Under the pieces are notes generated by a model that was not told where the DNA came from, did not search any database, and saw only the letters and a list, made by a program, of their open reading frames with translations. From positions 1 to 64,000 of the forward strand of contig CANTFL010000711.1 in assembly GCA_947650285.1 (NCBI GenBank): a stretch of DNA of 64,000 nucleotides, given 5' to 3'. The position numbers and the translations under genes were made by a program. Below, piece after piece: positions 43,801 through 56,245 of the stretch. This stretch comes from Hyaloperonospora brassicae. Lineage: Eukaryota > Oomycota > Peronosporomycetes > Peronosporales > Peronosporaceae. Numbering within the stretch: position 1 is the stretch's first letter; each line of letters opens with the position of its first letter.

Positions 43801-46800
43801 GATCGTGATCGCCTTGCTGATCGCGGATCACATGGTGTGCTCCACACCAACTTGATCGCGATCACATACCTGATCAAGATCACGATCGCGATCACCCATC
43901 TGATCACTGATCACGATCTCGATCGCTTCCTGATCGTGATCGCCTTGCTGATCGCGGATCACATGGTGTGCTCCACACCAACTTGATCGCGATCACCTAC
44001 CTGATCAATGGTCACGATCGCGATCACATACCTGATCACTGATCACGATCTCGATCGCTTCCTGATCGTGATCGCCTTGCTGATCGCGGATCACATGGTG
44101 TGCTCCACACCAACTTGATCGCGATCACCTACCTGATCAATGGTCACGATCGCGATCACATACCTGATCACTGATCACGATCTCGATCGCTTCCTGATCG
44201 TGATCGCCTTGCTGATCGCGGATCACATGGTGTGCTCCACACCAACTTGATCGGATCACTACTGATCAATGGTCACGATCGCGATCACATACCTGATCAC
44301 TGATCACGATCTCGATCGCTTCCTGATCGTGATCGCCTTGCTGATCGCGGATCACATGGTGTGCTCCACACCAACTTGATCGCGATCACCTACCTGATCA
44401 ATGATCACGATCGCGATCACATACCTGATCACTGATCACGATCTCGATCGCTTCCTGATCGTGATCGCCTTGCTTGATCGCGGATCACATGGTGTGCTCC
44501 ACACCAACTTGATCGCGATCACCTACCTGATCAATGGTCACGATCGCGATCACATACCTGATCACTGATCACGATCTCGATCGCTTCCTGATCGTGATCG
44601 CCTTGCTGATCGCGGATCACATGGTGTGCTCCACACCAACTTGATCGCGATCACCTACCTGATCAATGGTCACGATCGCGATCACATACCTGATCACTGA
44701 TCACGATCTCGATCGCTTCCTGATCGTGATCGCCTTGCTGATCGCGGATCACATGGTGTGCTCCACACCAACTTGATCGCGATCACATACCTGATCCATG
44801 GTCACGATCATCACATACCTGATCACTGATCACGATCTCGATCGCTTCCTGATCGTGATCGCCTTGCTGATCGCGGATCACATGGTGTGCTCCACACCAA
44901 CTTGATCGTGATCACCTACCTGATCAATGATCACGATCGCGATCACATATCTGATCACTGATCACGATCTCGATCGCTTCCTGATCGTGATCGCCTTGCT
45001 GATCGCGGATCACATGGTGTGCTCCACACCAACTAGATCGCGATCACCTACCTGATCAAGGTCACGATCGCGATCACATACCTGATCACTGATCACGATC
45101 TCGATCGCTTCCTGATCGTGATCGCCTTGCTGATCGCGGATCACATGGTGTGCTCCACACCAACTTGATCGCGATCACCTACCTGATCAATGGTCACGAT
45201 CGCGATCACATACCTGATCACTGATCACGATCTCGATCGCTTCCTGATCGTGATCGCCTTGCTGATCGCGGATCACATGGTGTGCTCCACACCAACTTGA
45301 TCGCGATCACCTACCTGATCACTGATAACGATCTCGATCACCTACCTGATCAATGATCACGATCGCGATCACCCATCTGATCACTGATCACGATCTCGAT
45401 CGCTTCCTGATCGTGATCGCCTTGCTGATCGCGGATCACATGGTGTGCTCCACACCAACTTGATCGCGATCACCTACCTGATCAATGGTCACGATCGCGA
45501 TCACATACCTGATCACTGATCACGATCTCGATCGCTTCCTGATCGTGATCGCCTTGCTGATCGCGGATCACATGGTGTGCTCCACACCAACTTGATCGCG
45601 ATCACCTACCTGATCAATGGTCACGATCGCGATCACCTCCCTGATCACTGATCACGATCTCGATCGCTTCCTGATCGTGATCGCCTTGCTGATCGCGGAT
45701 CACATGGTGTGCTCCACACCAACTTGATCGCGATCACATACCTGATCCATGTCACGATCTCATTCACATACCTGATCACTGATCACGATCTCGATCGCTT
45801 CTCGATCGTGATCGCCTTGCTGATCGCGGATCACATGGTGTGCTCCACACCAACTTGATCGTGATCACCTACCTGATCACATCACGATCGCGATCACACA
45901 TCTGATCACTGATCACGATCTCGATCGCCTCATTGATCGTGATCGCCTTGCTGATCGCGGATCACATGGTGTGCTCCACACCAACTTGATCGCGATCACA
46001 TACCTGATCAATGGTCACGATCGCGATCACATACTTATCACTGATCACGATCTCGATCGCTTCCTGATCGTGATCGCCTTGCTGATCGCGGATCACATGG
46101 TGTGCTCCACACCAACTTGATCGCGATCACCTACCTGATCACTGGTCACGATCGCGATCACATACCTGATCACTGATCACGATCTCGATCGCTTCCTGAT
46201 CGTGATCGCCTTGCTGATCGCGGATCACATGGTGTGCTCCACACCAACTTGATCGCGATCACATACCTGATCACTGATCATGATCTCGATCGCTTCCTGA
46301 TCACCTACCTGATCACATGATCACCGATCGCGATCACATACCTGATCACTGATCACGATCTCGATCGCTTCCTGATCGTGATCGCCTTGCTGATCGCGGA
46401 TCACATGGTGTGCTCCACACCAACTTGATCGCGATCACCTACCTGATCAATGGTCACGATCGCGATCACATACCTGATCACTGATCACGATCTCGATCGC
46501 TTCCTGATCGTGATCGCCTTGCTGATCGCGGATCACATGGTGTGCTCCACACCAACTTGATCGCGTCAACCTACCTGATCAATGGTCACGATCGCGATCA
46601 CCTACCTGATCACTGATCACGATCTCGATCGCTTCCTGATCGTGATCGCCTTGCTGATCGCGGATCACATGGTGTGCTCCACACCAACTTGATCGCGATC
46701 ACTACTGATCCATGGTCCGATCTATCACATACCTGATCACTGATCACGATCTCGATCGCTTCCTGATCGTGATCGCCTTGCTGATCGCGGATCACATGGT

Positions 46801-48300
46801 GTGCTCCACACCAACTTGATCGCGATCACATACCTGATCAATGATCACGATTGCGATCACCCATCTGATCACTGATCACGATCTCGATCGCTTCCTGATC
46901 GTGATCGCCTTGCTGATCGCGGATCACATGGTGTGCTCCACACCAACTTGATCGGATCACCTACCTGATCAATGGTCACGATCGCGATCACATATCTGAT
47001 CACTGATCACGATCTCGATCGCTTCCTGATCGTGATCGCCTTGCTGATCGCGGATCACATGGTGTGCTCCACACCAACTTGATCGCGTCAACCTACCTGA
47101 TCAATGGTCACGATCGCGATCACCTCCCTGATCACTGATCACGATCTCGATCGCTTCCTGATCGTGATCGCCTTGCTGATCGCGGATCACATGGTGTGCT
47201 CCACACCAACTTGATCGCGATCACATACCTGATCCATGGTCACGATCTCATTCACATACCTGATCACTGATCACGATCTCGATCGCTTCTCGATCGTGAT
47301 CGCCTTGCTGATCGCGGATCACATGGTGTGCTCCACACCAACTTGATCGCGATCACCTACCTGATCAATGATCACGATTGCGATCACCCATCTGATCACT
47401 GATCACGATCTCGATCGCTTCCTGATCGTGATCGCCTTGCTGATCGCGGATCACATGGTGTGCTCCACACCAACTTGATCGCGATCACCTACCTGATCAA
47501 TTATATCGATCGCGATCACCTACCTGATCAATGATCACGATTGCGATCACCCATCTGATCACTGATCACGATCTCGATCGCTTCCTGATCGTGATCGCCT
47601 TGCTTATCGCGGATCACATGGTGTGCTCCACACCAACTTGATCGAGATCACCTACCAAATCAATGGTCACGATCGCGATCACATACCTGATCACTGATCA
47701 CGATCTCGATCGCTTCCTGATCGTGATCGCCTTGCTGATCGCGGATCTCATGGTGTGCTCCACACCGACTTGATCGCGTCAACCTACCTGATCAATGGTC
47801 ACGATCGCGATCACCTCCCTGATCACTGATCACGATCTCGATCGCTTCCTGATCGTGATCGCCTTGCTGATCGCGGATCACATGGTGTGCTCCACACCAA
47901 CTTGATCGCGATCACATACCTGATCCATGGTCACGATCTCATTCACATACCTGATCACTGATCACGATCTCGATCCCCTCATTGATCGTGATCGCCTTGC
48001 TGATCGCGGATCACATGGTGTGCTCCACACCGACTTGATCGTGATCACCTACCTGATCAATGATCACGATCGCGATCACACATCTGATCACTGATCACGA
48101 TCTCGATCGCTTCCTGATCGTGATCGCCTTGCTGATCGCGGATCACATGGTGTGCTCCACACCAACTAGATCGCGATCACCTACCTGATCAATGGTCACG
48201 ATCGCGATCAAATATCTGATCAATGATCACGATCTCGATCGCTTCCTGATCGTGATCGCCTTGCTGATCGCGGATCACATGGTGTGCTCCACCCCAACTT

Positions 48301-51300
48301 GATCGCGATCACCTATCTGATCAATGATCACGATCGCGATGACCTACCTGATCACTGATCACGATCTCGATCGACCCCTTGATCGTGATCGCCCTGCTGA
48401 TCGCGGATCACATGGTGTGCTCCACACCAACTTGAGCCGATCACATACCCGGTCAATGGTCACGATCGCGATCACAAACCTGATCACTGATCACGATCTC
48501 GATCGCTTCCTGATCGTGATCGCCTTGCTGACCGCGGATCACATGGTGTGCTCCACACCAACTTGATCGCGATCACCTACCTGATCAATGGTCACGAGCG
48601 CGATCACCAACCTGATCACTGATCACGATCTCGATCGCTTCCTGATCGTGATCGCCTTGCTGATCGCGGATCACATGGTGTGCTCCACCACCAACTTGAT
48701 CGCGATCACCTACCTGATCAATGGTCACGATCGCGATCACATATCTGATCACTGATCACGATCTCGATCGCTTCCTGATCGTGATCGCCTTGCTTAACGC
48801 GGATCACATGGTGTGCTCCACACCAACTTGATCGCGATCACCTACCTGATCAATGGTCACGATCACGACCACATACCTGATCACTGATCACGATCTCGAT
48901 CGCTTCCTGATCGTGATCGCCTTGCTGATCGCGGATCACATGGTGTGCTCCACACCAACTTGATCGCGATCACCTACCGATCAAAGGTCACGATCGCGAC
49001 CACATACCTGATCACTGATCACGATCTCGATCGCTTCCTGATCGTGATCGCCCTGCTGATCGCGGATCACACGGTGTGCTCCACACCAACTTGAGCACGA
49101 TCACATACCGTTAATGGTCACGATCGCGATCACCTACCTGATCACTGATCACGATCTCGATCGCTTCCTGATCGTGATCGCCTTGCTGACCGCGGATCAC
49201 ATGGTGTGCTCCACACCAACTTGATCGCGATCACCTACCTGATCAATGGTCACGATCGCGATGACCTACCTGATCACTGATCACGATCTCGATCGCTTCC
49301 TGATCGTGATCGCCTTGCTGATCGCGGATCACATGGTGTGCTCCACACCAACTATATCGCGACCACCTTCCTTATCAATGATCACGATCGCGATCACCCA
49401 TCTGATCACTGATCACGATCTCGATCGCTTCCTGATCGTGATCGCCTTGCTGATCGCGGATCACATGGTGTGCTCCACACCAACTTGATCGAGATCACCT
49501 ACCTGATCAATGGTCACGATCGCGATCACATATCTGATCACTGATCACGATCTCGATCGCTTCCTGATCGTGATCGCCTTGCTGATCGCGGATCACATGG
49601 TGTGCTCCACACCAACTTGATCGCGATCAGCTTCCTAATCAATGATCACGATCGCGATCACATATCTGATTACTGATCACGATCTCGATCGCTTCCTGAT
49701 CGTGATCGCCTTGCTGACCGCGGATCACATGGTGTGCTCCACACCAACTTGATCGCGATCACCTACCTGATCAATGGTCACGATCACGACCACATACCTG
49801 ATCACTGATCACGATCTCGATCGCTTCCTGATCGTGATCGCCTTGCTGATCGCGGATCACATGGTGTGCTCCACACCAACTTGATCGCGATCACCTACCT
49901 GATCAATGGTCACGATCGCGATCACATATCTGATCACTGATCACGATCACGTTCGCTTCCAGATCGTGATCGCCTTGCTGATCGCGGATCACATGGTGTG
50001 CTCCACACCAACTTGATCGCGATCACCTACCTGATCAATTATAACGATCGCGATCACCCATCTGATCACTGGTCACGATCTCGATGACATATCTGATCAC
50101 TGATCACGATCTCGATTGCTTTTCGATCGTGATCGCCTTGCTGATCGCGGATCACATGGTGTGCTCCACACCAACTTGATCGCGATCACCTACCCGGTCA
50201 ATGATCACGATCGCGATCACATATCTGATCACTGATCACGATCTCGATCGCTTCCTGATCGTGATCGCCTTGCTGATCGCGGATCACATGGTGTGCTCCA
50301 CACCAACTTGATCGCGATCACCTACCTGATCAATGGTCACGATCACGACCACATACCTGATCACTGATCACGATCTCGATCGCTTCCTGATCGTGATCGC
50401 CTTGCTGACCGCGGATCACATGGTGTGCTCCACACCAACTTGATCGCGATCACCTACCTGATCAATGGTCACGATCGCGATGACCTACCTAATCACTGAT
50501 CACGATCTCGATCGCTTCCTGATCGTGATCGCCTTGCTGATCGCGGATCACATGGTGTGCTCCACACCAACTTGATCGTGATCACCTACCTGATCAATGA
50601 TCACGATCGCGATCACCCATCTGATCAATGATCACGATCTCGATCGCTTCCTGATCGTGATCGCCTTGCTGATCGCGGATCACATGGTGTGCTCCACACC
50701 AACTTGATCGAGATCACCTACCTGATCAATGGTCACGATCGCGATCACATATCTGATCACTGATCACGATCTCGATCGCTTCCTGATCGTGATCGCCTTG
50801 CTGATCGCGGATCACATGGTGTGCTCCACACCGACTTGATCGCGATCAGCTTCCTGATCAATGATCACGATCGCGATCACATATCTGATTACTGATCACG
50901 ATCTCGATCGCTTCCTGATCGTGATCGCCTTGCTGACCGCGGATCACATGGTGTGCTCCACACCAACTTGATCGCGATCACCTACCTGATCAATGGTCAC
51001 GATCACGACCACATACCTGATCACTGATCACGATCTCGATCACTCATCTGATCACTGATCACGATCTCGATCGCTTCCCGATCGTGATCGCCTTGCTGAT
51101 CGCGGATCACATGGTGTGCTCCACACCAGCTTGATCGCGATCACCTACCTGATCAATGATCACGATCGCGATGACCTACCTAATCACTGATCACGATCTC
51201 GATCGCTTCCTGATCGTGATCGCCTTGCTTATCGCGGATCACATGGTGTGCTCCACACCAACTTGATCGTGATCACCTACCTGATCAATGATCACGATCG

Positions 51301-54300
51301 CGACCACAGATCTAATCACTGTTCACGACCTCGATCGCATCTGATCGTGATCGCCTTGCTGATCGCGGATCACATGGTGTGCTCCACACCAACTTGATCG
51401 CGATCACCTACCTGATCAATGGTCACGATCACGACCACATACCTGATCACTGATCACGATCTCGATCGCTTCCTGATCGTGATCGCCTTGCTGATCGCGG
51501 ATCACATGGTGTGCTCCACACCAACTTGATCGCGATCACCTACCTGATCAATGGTCACGATCGCGATCACATACCTGATCACTGATCACGATCACGTTCG
51601 CTTCCAGATCGTGATCGCCTTGCTGATCGCGGATCACATGGTGTGCTCCACACCAACTTGATCGCGATCACCTACCTGATCAATTATAACGATCGCGATC
51701 ACCCATCTGATCACTGGTCACGATCTCGATCACATATCTGATCACTGATCACGATCTCGATTGCTTTTCGATCGTGATCGCCTTGCTGATCGCGGATCAC
51801 ATGGTGTGCTCCACACCAACTTGATCGCGATCACCTACCCGGTCAATGATCACGATCGCGATCACATATCTGATCACTGATCACGATCTCGATGCTACCC
51901 CTTGATCGTAATCGCCCTGCTGATCGCGGATCACACGGTGTGCTCATCACCAACTTGATCGCGATCACCTACCTGATCAATGGTCACGATCACGACCACA
52001 TACCTGATCACTGATCACGATCTCGATCGCTTCCTGATCGTGATCGCCTTGCTGATCGCGGATCACATGGTGTGCTCCACACCAACTTGATCGCGATCAC
52101 CTACCCGATCAAGGTCACGATCGCGACCACATATCTGATCAATGATCACGATCTCGATCTACCCCTTGATCGTGATCGCCCTGCTGATCGCGGATCACAC
52201 GGTGTGCTCAACACCAGCTTGAGCACGATCACATACCCGGTCAATGGTCACGATCGCGATCACCAACCTGATCACTGATCACGATCTCGATCGCTTCCTG
52301 ATCGTGATCGCCTTGCTGACCGCTGATCACATGGTGTGCTCCACACCAACTTGATCGCGATCACCTACCTGATCAATGGTCACGATCTCGATCACATATC
52401 TGATCACTGATCACGATCTCGATTGCTTTTCGATCGTGATCGCCTTGCTGATCGCGGATCACATGGTGTGCTCCACACCAACTTGATCGCGATCACCTAC
52501 CCGGTCAATGATCACGATCGCGATGACCTACCTGATCACTGATTACGATCTCGATCGCTTCCTGATCGCGATCGCCTTGCTGATCGCGGATCACATGGTG
52601 TGCTCCACACCAACTTGATCGCGATCACCTACCTGATCAATGGTCACGATCGCGATGACCTACCTAATCACTGATCACGATCTCGATCGCTTCCTGATCG
52701 TGATCGCCTTGCTGATCGCGGATCACATGGTGTGCTCCACACCAACTTGATCGTGATCACCTACCTGATCAATGATCACGATCGCGATTACCTACCTGAT
52801 CAATGGTCATGATCACGACCACATACCTGATCACTGATCACGATCTCGATTGCTTTTCGATCGTGATCGCCTTGCTGATCGCGGATCACATGGTGTGCTC
52901 CACACCAACTTGATCGCGATCACCTACCCGGTCAATGATCACGATCGCGATGACCTACCTGATCACTGATTACGATCTCGATCGCTTCCTGATCGCGATC
53001 GCCTTGCTGATCGCGGATCACATGGTGTGCTCCACACCAACTTGATCGCGATCACCTACGTGATCAATGATCACGATCGCGATCACCCATCTGATCACTG
53101 ATCACGATCTCGATCGCTTCCTGATCGTGATCGCGATCACCTATCTGATCAATGGTCACCAACGATCGCGATCACATATCTGATCACTGATCACGATCTC
53201 GATCGCTTCCTGATCGTGATCGCCTTGCTGATCGCGGATCACATGGTGTGCTCCACACCAACTTGATCGCGATCACCTACCTGATCAATGATCACGATCG
53301 CGATCACCTACGTGATCAATGATCACGATCGCGATCACCCATCTGATCACTGATCACGATCTCGATCGCTTCCTGATCGTGATCGCGATCACCTATCTGA
53401 TCAATGGTGTGCACCAACTGATCGCGATCACATATCTGATCACTGATCACGATCTCGATCGCTTCCTGATCGTGATCGCCTTGCTGATCGCGGATCACAT
53501 GGTGTGCTCCACACCAACTTGATCCCGATCACCTACCTGATCAATGATCACGATCTCGATCACATATCTGATCACTGATCACGATCTCGATTGCTTTTCG
53601 ATCGTGATCGCCTTGCTGATCGCGGATCACATGGTGTGCTCCACACCAACTTGATCGCGATCACCTACCCGCTCAATGATCACGATCGCGATGACCTACC
53701 TGATCACTGATTACGATCTCGATCGCTTCCTGATCGCGATCGCCTTGCTGATCGCGGATCACATGGTGTGCTCCACACCAACTTGATCGCGATCACCTAC
53801 GTGATCAATGATCACGATCGCGATCACCCATCTGATCACTGATCACGATCTCGATCGCTTCCTGATCGTGATCGCGATCACCTATCTGATCAATGGTCAC
53901 AAGATCGCGATCACATATCTGATCACTGATCACGATCTCGATCGCTTCCTGATCGTGATCGCCTTGCTTATCGCGGATCACATGGTGTGCTCCACACCAC
54001 CTTGATCGCGATCACCTACCTGATCAATGATCACGATCGCGATTACCTACCTGATCAATGGTTGCCCACCGATCACGACCACATACCTGATCACTGATCA
54101 CGATCTCGATTGCTTTTCAATCGTGATCGCCTTGCTGATCGCGGATCACATGGTGTGCTCCACACCGACTTGATCGCGATCACCTACCTGATCAATGGTC
54201 ACGATCGCGATCCATATATGATCAATGATCACGATCTTGATCGCTTCCTGATCGTGATCGCCTTGCTGATCGCGGATCACATGGTGTGCTCCACACCAAC

Positions 54301-56236
54301 TTGATCGCGATCACCTACCTGATCAATGATAACGATCTCGATTGCTTTTCGATCGTGATCGCCTTGCTGATCGCGGATCACATGGTGTGCTCCACACCAG
54401 CTTGATCGAGATCACCTACCTGATCAATGGTCACGATCGCGATCACATATCTGATCACTGATCCCGATCTCGATCGCTTCCTGATCGTGATCGCCTTGCT
54501 GATCGCGGATCACATGGTGTGCTCCACACCGACTTGATCGCGATCACCTACTCAATGATCACGAGACCCACTGATCACTGATCACGATCTCGATTGCTTT
54601 TCGATCGTGATCGCCTTGCTGATCGCGGATCACATGGTGTGCTCCACACCAACTTGATCGCGATCACCTACCTGATCAATTATCACGATCGCGATCACAC
54701 ATCTGATCACTGATCACGATCTCGATCCCCTCCTTGATCGTAATAGCCTTGCGGATCGTGGATCACATGGTGTGCTCCACACCAACTTGATCGCGATCAC
54801 CTACCTGATCAATGATCACGATCGCGATTACCTACCTGATCAATGGTCATGATCACGACCACATACCTGATCCCTGATCACGATCTCGATTGCTTTTCGA
54901 TCGTGATCGCCTTGCTGATCGCGGATCACATGGTGTGCTCCACACCAACTTGATCGCGATCACCTACCTGATCAATTATCACGATCGCGATCACACATCT
55001 GATCACTGATCACGATCTCGATCCCCTCCTTGATCGTAATAGCCTTGCTGATCGCGGATCACATGGTGTGCTCCACACCAGCTTGATCGAGATCACCTAC
55101 CTGATCAATGGTCACGATCGCGATCACATATCTGATCACTGATCCCGATCTCGTTCGCTTCCAGATCGTGATCGCCTTGCTGATCGTGGATCACATGGTG
55201 TGCTCCACACCAGCTTGATCGTGATCACCTACCTGATCAATGATCACGATCGCGATCACCTACCTGATCAATGATCACGATCGCGATCACACATCTGATC
55301 ACTGATCACGATCTCGATCCCCTCCTTGATCGTAATAGCCTTGCGGATCGTGGATCACATGGTGTGCTCCACACCAACTTGATCGCGATCACCTACCTGA
55401 TCAATTATCACGATCGCGATCACACATCTGATCACTGATCACGATCTCGATCCCCTCCTTGATCGTAATAGCCTTGCGGATCGTGGATCACATGGTGTGC
55501 TCCACACCAGCTTGATCGCGATCACCTACCTGATCAATGATCACGATCGCGATTACCTACCTGATCAATGGTCATGATCACGACCACATACCTGATCACT
55601 GATCACGATCTCGATTGCTTTTCGATCGTGATCGCCTTGCTGATCGCGGATCACATGGTGTGCTCCACACCAACTTGATCGCGATCACCTACCTGATCAA
55701 TTATCACGATCGCGATCACACATCTGATCACTGATCACGATCTCGATCGCTTCCTGATCGTGATCGCCTTGCAGATCGCGGATCACATGGTGTGCTCCAC
55801 ACCAACTTGATCGCGATCACCTACCTGATCAATTATCACGATCGCGATCACACATCTGATCACTGATCACGATCTCGATCCCCTCCTTGATCGTAATAGC
55901 CTTGCGGATCGTGGATCACATGGTGTGCTCCACACCAACTTGATCGCGATCACCTACCCGGTCAATGATCACGATCGCGATGACCTACCTGATCACTGAT
56001 CACGATCTCAATCGCTTCCTGATCGTGATCGCCTTGCGGATCGCGGATCACATGGTGTGCTCCACATTAGATTGATCGCGATCAGCTACCTGATCAATGA
56101 TCCAAATCGCGATCACATACCTGATCAATGATCACGATCGCGACCCCCTACCTGATCAATGGTCACGATCGCGATCACCTACCTGATCAATGATCACGAT
56201 CGCGATGACCTGCCTGATCAATGATCACGATCACGA
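48301..56236. repeat. Satellite domain F: diverged monomers next to the array edge
   Basis: Monomers are more variable again, with substitutions such as CCCGGTCAATGATCACG, GATCACGTTCGCTTCCAG (49,947 and 51,593) and ATTATAACGATCGCG (50,040 and 51,684). The last two pairs share an offset of ~1,645 bp, showing a long higher-order repeat. A core variant TCCTTGATCGTAATAGCC is amplified only at 54,731, 55,027, 55,323, 55,456 and 55,884. The final ~180 bp (56,060-56,236) is made of spacer units without a regular core. Divergence rising toward an array edge is typical of satellites. Confidence 0.88.
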
Positions 56237-56245
56237 AGCTATAAA
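56230..56245. other. Satellite/non-satellite boundary
   Basis: The last recognisable satellite words are ATGATCACGATCACGA, ending at about 56,236. Beyond AGCTATAAATTACTCC there is no satellite periodicity and GATC falls to background. The edge is sharp to within ~10 bp. No target-site duplication or terminal repeat can be recognised here. Confidence 0.9.

Larger units (their letters stand above)
28261..48300. repeat. Satellite domain E: 132-bp monomers (n=2) with indel-prone linker
   Basis: The standard monomer is 132 bp, for example 29,170 to 29,302, made of the 70-bp core and two 31-bp spacers (one with CCTACCTGATCAATGG, one with CATACCTGATCACTG). The core and second spacer are almost invariant. 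The first spacer carries many deletions of one to several bases, such as ATGGTACGATCGCG, ATAATGGAGATCGCG and AAGGTCACGACGCG. Occasional doubled spacers occur. 132 bp is 44 codons, but every forward frame meets a TGA or TAG within about 100 codons, so no protein is predicted. Confidence 0.93.
1..56236. repeat. GATC-rich satellite array with monomer length 70 + 31n
   Basis: One continuous head-to-tail tandem array, always in the same orientation, with no inserted element visible over 56 kb. Each monomer has one ~70-bp core, starting GATCTCGATCGCTTCCT and ending at CCACACCAACTT, followed by one to five 31-bp spacer units of the type GATCGCGATCACCTACCT plus GATCAATGGTCAC. Spacing the landmark CTCCACACC gives monomers of 101, 132, 163, 194 and 225 bp. 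The number of cores is on the order of 400, estimated from domain length over period. G+C is about one half and CpG is frequent, about 12 per 132 bp. The array begins before base 1 and ends at ~56,236. No frame stays open for more than about 100 codons on either strand, so it is non-coding. A chromosomal role (pericentromeric, subtelomeric or other heterochromatin) cannot be decided from sequence. Confidence 0.98.

Noticed and set aside
1..56236. CRISPR array.
   Set aside because: There are no unique spacers between repeats; the intervals are themselves repeats. The context is eukaryotic and no cas genes are present.
1..56236. Telomeric repeat or rDNA spacer.
   Set aside because: No TTTAGGG-type words occur and no rRNA gene is present at the edge. 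Monomers are 101-225 bp and GATC-based.
1..56236. Hammerhead-type ribozyme satellite.
   Set aside because: The CTGATGA and GAAA conserved core combination is not present in the monomer; the CTGATCACTGATC words only resemble it superficially.
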